The notes under the pieces are model-generated. The model was not told the DNA's origin. It did no database searches and worked only from the letters and a program-made list of their open reading frames with translations. The position numbers were made by a program, and so were the translations under genes. A stretch of DNA of 64,000 bases from Scolanthus callimorphus (Eukaryota > Cnidaria > Anthozoa > Actiniaria > Edwardsiidae), in NCBI GenBank assembly GCA_033964015.1, contig CM066913.1:10720953-10784952 (forward strand), written 5' to 3'. Within the stretch, counting starts at the first letter, position 1; the number at the start of each line of letters is the position of its first letter. Below, piece by piece: positions 56,973 to 64,000 of the stretch.

Positions 56973-57576
56973 AAGAACTATAACTGTAATAAAATATAAC
57001 TATAACAATAACAATATGTAATATCAATATAGAGGGCGTCTGGCTCCCATGTGTCTTGTATCTGAGGACAGCTAAAAGGCTTGTCCAGAGTTTTAGTAAG
57101 TTTAGAACCCCTTTCAGAAATGAAGACTACATTGTCGCACTATACGCACGGTATTTTTAGGCGGATTACAAAATTCAAGAGCGTAGAGCTTTCATGGGGA
57201 CTTGTTTGATTCGGAATCATGTTTGATGTCTAAACGTCGTTAATTTTGCTTTTCTTCCAACAACATTAGCAATCTTGTATACGCCTAATTTAAAAAGACG
57301 TTGCTTTAGAAATTGGCCTTTGGTATTCCAATTTCATTTCTTGGTGATCACTCAATGAGCTTTAACGACCAAATCCCAAAGCAACGTTTATTGAACTAGG
57401 TGTACCCGATAAACGTCTACTTTTTTCAAACTCATCCCGTGTAGGGGAAGGGGGGGAGGGGGATTTTGAAGGCAAAAATATTCTGCACGGCCACAACGAT
57501 CGAAAAATAACGTACAAGCCAAAACCATCCTAAAAATCTTGCAAATTTTAAACACAGAACTGAGGACCAAAAAGAA

Positions 57577-58645
57577 TCACCCACCCCACCACGTAAAGTC
57601 AAATGGGCGGTCGCAAACCAAAAGTTCTTCCGTTATAGTCCGGCGGATTAGCGTAAAAACTGCGCACCTTTGGCCAAAGTCCCAAACTTTTGCCTGGTGA
57701 TACTTTTTGATGTATTTTAACATATTAGATATGGAGTCAAGCTGGATTCCATTCGTAACGAAAGCTAGAGACGTTTTAACGTGAACCATTGTTTTGCCCT
57801 TGGCAGCCATCTTTGAATCTATTGTTATTCATGAGCTTTGCGGCACTTAGTGAAATTTTCCATCGTCATGTTTATAGAGTATAGCGCTTCACGTGGAAGC
57901 AACTGTCATGTAAAAATATTACAGACAAGTTCTTTTCTATACATTCGGTACGTGAGGCACCATTTACCTCGATCTTTTGACGAATTTGTTGGTCATTCCT
58001 TGAGATTTGATCAAATCACATAATCACACTTTTGATTCAACATAAAATTATAAACATTCACAATAAAATAATGAAAGTGCGTTTAATATATCACCAAAAA
58101 AATCGAAGGCGACATTCAACTCAGCTCAGTCAGCACAATCCAAAGTTCAGAATTAGCAAATGTTGAGCTGCTTTGGCTGTACAGTCTATAGGACAACTGG
58201 AACATTCGCACGGCTAAGGTTTCTAAGACAATACATTCAAGATGGCTGCCATTGATTAAAACAATGGCTTGCATTAAAAGTTCTCTAGCGTTCGCTACGA
58301 ATGGAATCTAGCGTGCCTCCATATTATCTTATATTGAAGAGCACATTGAAAACTATTATCAGGCAAAATTTTAAGACTTTGGCCAAAGGTGCGCAATTTT
58401 GGCAAAATGCTACTCTAATCCGCCGGACTATACGATACGAGAAGAACATCAATGAAAGGAAACAAGGCGTTTATATTAGCAAACACTCAGGAATATACGC
58501 CCGAACGCAAACTTGTTTTACAGTACAGACCATAAACTCAGAAACTACGCCACATACAACCTTACACACCCATCTATCGACAAACCTTGACAGGTACTTT
58601 GACAACCCAGAATTGGAGTGGAAATCTTCATGACAAGGTTGTCAG
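57577..58645. repeat. inverted repeat built from pieces of a HECT-like gene copy
   Basis: The left arm, about 57640-57810, encodes on - MAAKGKTMVHVKTSLAFVTN and ends CAVFTLIRRTITEE. It is mirrored by the right arm, about 58240-58435, on + (CAAGATGGCTGCC, TACGAATGGAATC, GACTTTGGCCAAAGGTGCGC, ATCCGCCGGACTATA). The right arm is directly followed at 58500-58645 on + by a diverged copy of the C-terminus of the neighbouring HECT-like gene (RTQTCFTVQTI, HLSTNLDRYFDNPE). That copy in turn is inverted relative to the real C-terminus beginning at 58650. The block is thus a nested palindrome of gene fragments. The minus-strand frame 57577-57810 may represent an N-terminal exon of such a gene; this is inference. 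Confidence 0.65.
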
Positions 58646-58659
58646 CGACTAAGAAGCCA

Positions 58660-61047
58660 CTAGTCGCTGACAACATTGTCATGAAGGTCCCACCATTGTG
58701 GGTTGTCCAAGTACCTTTGTAGATTTGTCGAGAACTGGTTATAGGTTGCAAAGTTTTTTGGGATGGTTAGTACACTAAAGCATGTTTGCGCCTTCGGGCG
58801 CATGCATTCTTCAAGCATACTCTCCATTCTGACTGCAATATTTCTGTTGGGTATAACCAAAGCACACCCCGTACAAAAACGTAGGAACCTTTCCAGTGTC
58901 CTCTTGTCAATGTTTTTCAGGTATCGTAGGACCCAATTCTTGACTTCTTCTTCTTTGGAATTGCCAACTTCAAATGACAAGTAACTTGTCACATTAGCTG
59001 GAGTTGGTGCGCATAGACGGTAGAGAGCTTCGATCTCGGTACTGTGGACATCCGCCCAGAATCCGCCAAGGCCTTCTTTCAATTTAGTGAGACACATAAA
59101 AGGCTTGGAGACAAGCTCTTTCATTGAAACCTGCAAAATGATATCCTTAATGTTGGTTGCACGCGGATATGTTGTCACGTTAAACAGGCTTAGTATGTCT
59201 ATTAATGTGTCTATCTCTTTCGTTTGGAAAGGGAACGTGCCTGTCAGGGCAGACTCGAGGACTCGCTCTTCTTTTTCTGTAACAAACGTTAGAAATGATC
59301 TCAACAGGCATTCATCTGTAACCGTGCCAAATAAAGCGTACTGGATCGAGGCTTCCGCAATTTGTAAAGGAAATGTTCCTGTTTGTATAAATTGCGTAGT
59401 GATGAGGCGCCCTAGAGCAATATATGAATCTGGGGCGAGCGCAGCTGCTGCTGAGAGGGTAAATGTCGAACTGCCGTCACAAAATCGCGGAACAAAACTG
59501 TCCCAAAACGATCCGAAAACTTCACGCACAACTCCGTCCCCATGCCCCTCATCGTCCTTGAACATTAAGCAGAGCAAGGTAGTTACGTCTTGCTTAAATA
59601 TTTCAAGCATCTCCTCTACAATGGTATCTCTGCTCACTCTGATAAGGACACGGTCGCCGTAAGTCTCTGCATCTTCGCGCTTTTGTTCTTCCTTTTCTCT
59701 TTTCAGTGTAAGATTTGTCAAGCTATTGTCTTCTGGGTCTTCTTCCATTAGTTGATCTGGTGGTTTAGCTGAAACTTGGACGATTCTGTTGTATAATTCT
59801 TCTCTGTTGTTGTTTTGACTCTCTTCATGTAGAGTATCTTCAAGTGTGGCGTTCAAAGTCCCATCATTGAAACTGATATCTTGTTCGTCCCTCGTCAGCG
59901 GAATGGGAGTGGCACGCTCTGTCATGTGCAATACTGATGAGGCTACTGTACTTATGTCTTCATCGGGATATACCATCGTCCTGGGCTGCAGCATGGAGAG
60001 GATAAAATGCTCTGGTTGAGCACTCAGTGAGCCCAACCAATCATATATTGCATTCACTTTGCAATTGGAAGGGAACGCTCTCTCATTAACACCAAGGAAA
60101 GGGTGCTGAACGCGGACAATAACACGCGATGTGTTTTCTGATGGGACGGGGAGAAGGCGAAGCTCTCTGCTTTTCCTCAGAGATTCTCTTCGATCATCAA
60201 TCATATTTCGCTCTAATACTTTCGCTCTATCCGCCGCCAGAGACGCATTGTATGCTGATTGAAGTTGGTCATTATATTGTTGTCTTTCATATGATGTCCC
60301 AATCAAGCCATCAGAATGCCTGCGGGGACCGCCTTGGTCATCTTCAAGTACGTTCGGCGTCGGAGATAAAGAATCTGTTGGGGAGGGGCTTCTGATAGAT
60401 GTCAACCTTGAAGGGCTAAAACCAGGCGTAGGAATGTCCATATCTGTTCCATCGGAGTCACTAGATACGTCAATGCTCTCCTCGTCATTCCTTTCCTTGC
60501 GTCTACTTAGAAGTATTACCTTGGGGACGTTTAGTCCATGTTTACTCTTGTATTCTTCGACGGTGAAGGAGTCTGGGTCTTTAAGAGGATTACCGCGGAA
60601 GTCTGCCAAGGATAGATCTACATCATCGATCTGCTCCAGTGAATTAGGGAAAAACAGATCGGTACATAATGCTAAAATCTCTGCAGCAGATGAGGTTTTC
60701 TTTATATCCTGTGTTCTTGTTCCGCCTCCCTTATCCGACCTTACTTGCTTATATACCCCCTTGTCTTCATAAAAGTGTTTCCAACTTATACTGACTTTGA
60801 TCGTAGGCCGTACATTGGCTGTCTTGTTTGTGGCTTTTTTGGTTGCCTTCTGTTCCTCAACAATTCTTTTCAACCGCTTCTTTTTCTCGGTTCTGTCCTC
60901 AGCCAAAGGGGGCCGTGTAAAGCCCAAGGCATTCTGTGATAATTGAGTATCACAGAATGCCTTGAGCTTGACGCGGTCACCTTTAGCTGTTACTCCTAAT
61001 TCAATCAAGTCTTTGTCTGTAAGCAGCTTAACAACATCTTTATCAAC
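58660..61047 (-). CDS. orphan HECT-like protein, long single exon (5' exon not found)
   Basis: The exon opens after the acceptor TTTTTTGTAG at 61048 and reads VDKDVVKLLTDKDLIELGV, TAKGDRVKLKAF, the second half of a SAM-like domain; the first half should be on an upstream exon. Then follow a basic stretch (RTEKKKRLKRIVEEQ), a Ser/Pro-rich linker, and a possible ubiquitin-like fold with VIVRVQHPFLGVNERAFPSN. A C-terminal HECT-like domain of about 300 residues (VLIRVSRDTIVEEMLEIF, DDEGHGDGVVREVFGSFWDS) ends with AQTCFSVLTIP, whose Cys is 40 residues from the end, as for the catalytic Cys of HECT ligases. It is distant from UBE3C and resembles multi-copy HECT proteins of invertebrates and fish. 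It probably transfers ubiquitin, but target and activity are unknown. Its surroundings are repeats, so it may be carried by a mobile element. Confidence 0.75.
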   Translation of the reverse strand, partial: VDKDVVKLLTDKDLIELGVTAKGDRVKLKAFCDTQLSQNALGFTRPPLAEDRTEKKKRLKRIVEEQKATKKATNKTANVRPTIKVSISWKHFYEDKGVYKQVRSDKGGGTRTQDIKKTSSAAEILALCTDLFFPNSLEQIDDVDLSLADFRGNPLKDPDSFTVEEYKSKHGLNVPKVILLSRRKERNDEESIDVSSDSDGTDMDIPTPGFSPSRLTSIRSPSPTDSLSPTPNVLEDDQGGPRRHSDGLIGTSYERQQYNDQLQSAYNASLAADRAKVLERNMIDDRRESLRKSRELRLLPVPSENTSRVIVRVQHPFLGVNERAFPSNCKVNAIYDWLGSLSAQPEHFILSMLQPRTMVYPDEDISTVASSVLHMTERATPIPLTRDEQDISFNDGTLNATLEDTLHEESQNNNREELYNRIVQVSAKPPDQLMEEDPEDNSLTNLTLKREKEEQKREDAETYGDRVLIRVSRDTIVEEMLEIFKQDVTTLLCLMFKDDEGHGDGVVREVFGSFWDSFVPRFCDGSSTFTLSAAAALAPDSYIALGRLITTQFIQTGTFPLQIAEASIQYALFGTVTDECLLRSFLTFVTEKEERVLESALTGTFPFQTKEIDTLIDILSLFNVTTYPRATNIKDIILQVSMKELVSKPFMCLTKLKEGLGGFWADVHSTEIEALYRLCAPTPANVTSYLSFEVGNSKEEEVKNWVLRYLKNIDKRTLERFLRFCTGCALVIPNRNIAVRMESMLEECMRPKAQTCFSVLTIPKNFATYNQFSTNLQRYLDNPQWWDLHDNVVSD

Positions 61048-61985
61048 CTACAAAAAAGGAAAGAATTCGCAATGAATATGCGCTTCACGGAAGCCTTCGG
61101 TATTGCAGTCACCTCGTTATTGTGGATATTGACAGCTCAACATTTCCTTTTTAAGAAAAGTATTGGAGAAACACTAGAACACTAGAAGTGCATCGATTTG
61201 TATGGAACGTTTTCAAATAAATCAAACCGATACATTTTAGCAGCAAATTTCATAGAGCCCAACTCAGTGGCCAACAGTTTCGTGGACGTTTCTTTGTTAT
61301 GTAATTTCCTGCTAACAACTCCTGTATTTGATGTAGATGTACTCAAATGTTTCAAATGTGAGGGGGGGGGGGGGGGTATTCACAACCTCAAACACCAAAT
61401 AGCCCTCACCCGCCTAAGGATTAGTAGTCATAAACTTGAAATCGAGAGTGGGTGCTACCTGAGGCCCTATAGAAAGCCTGAGGACAGAATTTGTTCATTG
61501 ATGAAAGCCTCCGTTGTTATAGCCTAATAAATCCTCCTATAGCAGATCCAACCCTTTTAAACCAAAATCTTGAAAAAATGTGACCCTTTTATATAGTGAA
61601 ATTAGTGAAATAGTGACCCTTTTATATAATTTGGGCCTCAAAAACCTACCCCTTTCGGGCGGAGCATTCCCATATAGTCGACATGAGGGAGTAAAATGTA
61701 TTGGTTTGGCTTGTTGCATATTGTGTAATTCTAAAACAGACTCATGCCCCTCTCCATAGAAGGCAATTCCAGAGGGCTGTAGCATTAAACCGAACCCACC
61801 CTGTTGAGAACCCCCTAGTTAATACCCACCCTGGAAATTTCTGGGTTGTTCCTATCAGCCCTGGATTTCAACCCAGCTCTGGGGGTACCCACCCTGGAAT
61901 TCCGGTGAACGATCCTCAACAGGTGGAGTGTGGTTTTAAATGCTACTGCCCAATTCAATGTTGAGAGTTCGAGCACTATCTGTAC
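61048..61985. other. region upstream of the HECT-like gene, no exon identified
   Basis: On the - strand the first part of the SAM-like domain is expected here or further up, but no frame supports it. It contains a G run (about 61362-61377) and CCCACCCTGGAAATTTCTGG and CCCACCCTGGAATTCC motifs near 61825-61900, similar to the CCCCTGGAATTTCC repeats at 20.9 kb. Confidence 0.45.
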
Positions 61986-61989
61986 TTCT

Positions 61990-63455
61990 AGTATAATTGA
62001 AGGGCTCTGTGTAAAAACCAACTAAGTGACGTTTTAGTCTGTTTATATATTTTTTATTTTCGCAAAAAACATGCACAAAACATGTCAAAATAGCCTAAAA
62101 CTAAATTCCTTGTACTTCAATTCCCAAATCAATGTGGAAACACAGACTGTAAACAAAACATTGCTTTAAATTTGCATAATCCACAATAAGATGTGTCTAT
62201 TGTGTCTTATTGAAAAGAGCTATTCAAAGAGTGAAGTCATTTCCAATTCGATTTATTGTTCTACTTTGATTTACATTGAATTTATTTTCAATATTCAATG
62301 TTGTTTTAAATTCAATGTTGTTTTAAATTATGCGCGCTGAGTTAAAAAAAATCATCCCCTCCCCCAATTCAATGTTGTTCATAAGTCAGACTAATTTGAA
62401 ACAACATTGAACAGGGGGAAGGGGTGCAAGGGGAATTTTAAACATAGTATTAACACAACATTACACAAGGGGGGGTGGAGATTGCACCACATTCGATTGC
62501 ACAATATCACAGCCCCAAAATTGACCATTTTGGGGGTGAAAATGCACCCCCCTTGAATCCGTACATAAAAATTGTTGTGACTCAAACAAATTGTGTTGTC
62601 GTCATCTACTTATTGACCTCTATCACCTGACCGATTTTCATCCAAATCGAAGATTTTGTTTTTCCGGCCGTTTTGCAAAATGGTCGATCCACTCTGACAA
62701 TCGCTCTTAAATGGTTGCTCGACAAACACGAAGGCGGTAACTAAAGGTGTTTTACAGAGTTCTCACAGTGATTTTGTCGAAATAAAGACTAGCTTTCCTG
62801 TCTTTATTTCGACAAAATCACTGTGAGAACTCTGTAAAACACCCGTAGTTACCGCCTTCGCGTTTGCCACCCCCCCTTGTGCAATGTTGTGTTAATACTA
62901 TGTTTAAAATTTCCCTTGCCCCCCTTCCCTCTGTTCAATGTTGTTTTAAATTAGTCTGACTTATGAACAACATTGAATTGGGGGAGGGGGATGTTTTTTT
63001 TTTAACTCAGCGTGCATAATTTAAAACACATTGAATTGGGGGAGGGGGGTGAATTTTTTTTAAACTCAGCATGCACGCTCAAAATGGTGAGACTGTTTTT
63101 GGATTTTTTTAACTAAAAATCTAAATAAAGCACATAAGAAGTGAACTTGAATTATTCTACTGGGAAAATAAATTGAAAGTAAATCAAATAAATCCTTAAT
63201 ACGAATTGGAAATGACTTCACTCGTTGAATAACTCTTTTCAATAAGACACATCTTATTGTGGATTATGCAAATTTAAAGCACTGTTAAAACTGTTTTACA
63301 GTCTGTGTTTCCACATTGATTTGGGAATTGAAGTACAAGAGAGTTAGTTTTAGGCTATTTTGACATGGTTTGTGTATGTTTTTTGCGAAAATTAAAAAAT
63401 AAAACAGACTACAACGTCACTTAGTTGGATTTTACACCGAACCCTTCAATTATTC
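61990..63455. mobile_element. 1.46-kb near-perfect palindrome (foldback element)
   Basis: The outer arms, 61990-62400 and 63010-63455, match inverted over several hundred bases (ATAATTGAAGGG, CCAACTAAGTGACG, CACAATAAGATGTGTCTATT, AATCAATGTGGAAACACAGA). The inner arms meet at about 62795 in GTTTTACAGAGTTCTCACAG, GATTTTGTCGAAATAAAGAC and their complements. The left arm has an asymmetric insertion of about 220 bases (62476-62700). The right arm has an extra copy of ATTGAATTGGGGGAGGGGG. No protein frame spans it. TA flanks ATTGAAGGG at both ends, compatible with a TA target duplication. It would fold into a long hairpin as RNA or single-stranded DNA. Confidence 0.88.
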
Positions 63456-64000
63456 AAGTAAGTAAAAATTTGCAAGTGCTGATTGGTCAAGAGGTTCGAT
63501 TTCTCTTGCTATAATCAACTCAATGATTATAACATTGATAGGTTTTTAAATGCCTGCGTGCATCTGGTTATGATTCAAGTAATTAACTAAAACAATTGGT
63601 CGGCTCAGGCTCTGTGATTTTAGGTGAAATTGCCACCTAGACTTCGTCTTGGAGAGTTTTTTTTCTACAATATTCTACGATTCTACAATTTTGTTTTTTG
63701 CTTTGGCGTGTTTTCTTGTTGTTTTTTGTATGTACTTGTGCCTCGTCTGACCCTTTATTTTATTTAATTATCCACAGATGTGCTGCCTAGCTTGATTAGC
63801 TTTTCAGTTATTTTCTAGGCAGCATCATACCAATTACTTGTTTTCTTTTCTTATTTTGTTGTAAAATATTCAATATGAGATATGTAAATAAAGATATTTG
63901 TTGTTGTTGTTGTTGTTGTATTTGCTAATAATCATGTTACATGAGCGTGGGGCCTCGAGGTCTAATGAAAAGATGAGAACACTAAAGGGGGGGGGGGGGG
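63456..64000. other. AT-rich end of the window with a TTG microsatellite
   Basis: A (TTG)n microsatellite lies at about 63897-63919. CTAGGCAGCATCATACC and TGCTGCCTAGCTTGATTAGC form a short inverted pair near 63780-63830. The window ends in a run of 12 G. No coding evidence. Confidence 0.6.

Noticed and set aside
59087..59662. 191-codon plus-strand frame
   Set aside because: It is antisense to the HECT-like exon, with no independent evidence.

Overview
This is nuclear DNA of an animal, most probably an anthozoan cnidarian. The genes are intron-rich with canonical GT..AG junctions, base composition is AT-rich, and foldback elements and minisatellites are very dense. A species such as a sea anemone fits, but that is inference from gene content and repeat style. 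No bacterial, organellar or viral genome organisation is present.

Layout. (1) 1-3642: last five exons of a xanthine dehydrogenase/aldehyde oxidase gene on +, whose 5' part lies upstream of the window. It is riddled with minisatellites and has a foldback element 18 bases from a splice acceptor. (2) 6.4-17.2 kb: a cluster of four related two-exon class-A GPCR genes. One is on +, three on -, all with the same phase-1 intron after TM2. Only the third looks intact; the others carry frameshifts or an internal deletion. (3) 17.2-20.5 kb: gene-poor, several MITE-like elements. (4) 20.5-30.7 kb: a 13-exon minus-strand gene for a long Ser/Arg-rich protein that I do not recognise. A 1083-bp foldback transposon with a perfect 10-bp target duplication sits in a minisatellite inside one of its introns. 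(5) 34.0-38.0 kb (-): a four-exon membrane-anchored glutathione S-transferase-like gene. It is head to head, with 376 bases between start codons, with (6) 38.3-52.3 kb (+): a complete 29-exon UBE3C HECT ubiquitin ligase gene (1071 codons as assembled here). Two of its splice junctions are embedded in tandem repeats that multiply an acceptor and a donor. (7) 53.2-55.1 kb: a DNA transposon with terminal inverted repeats, a one-sided array of about 17-bp repeats and an integrase-like DDE protein whose C-terminal part is out of frame. (8) 57.6-61.0 kb (-): an orphan HECT-like gene with a SAM-like N-terminus, flanked by inverted, truncated pieces of a related copy. (9) 62.0-63.5 kb: a 1.46-kb near-perfect palindrome.

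The host genes (XDH/AOX, GPCRs, GST-like, UBE3C, the unknown gene) have no evident common pathway. The possible functional links are the shared GST/UBE3C promoter region and the GPCR paralogue cluster. The most original material is the mobile DNA of the last 11 kb and the splice-site tandem arrays in UBE3C.
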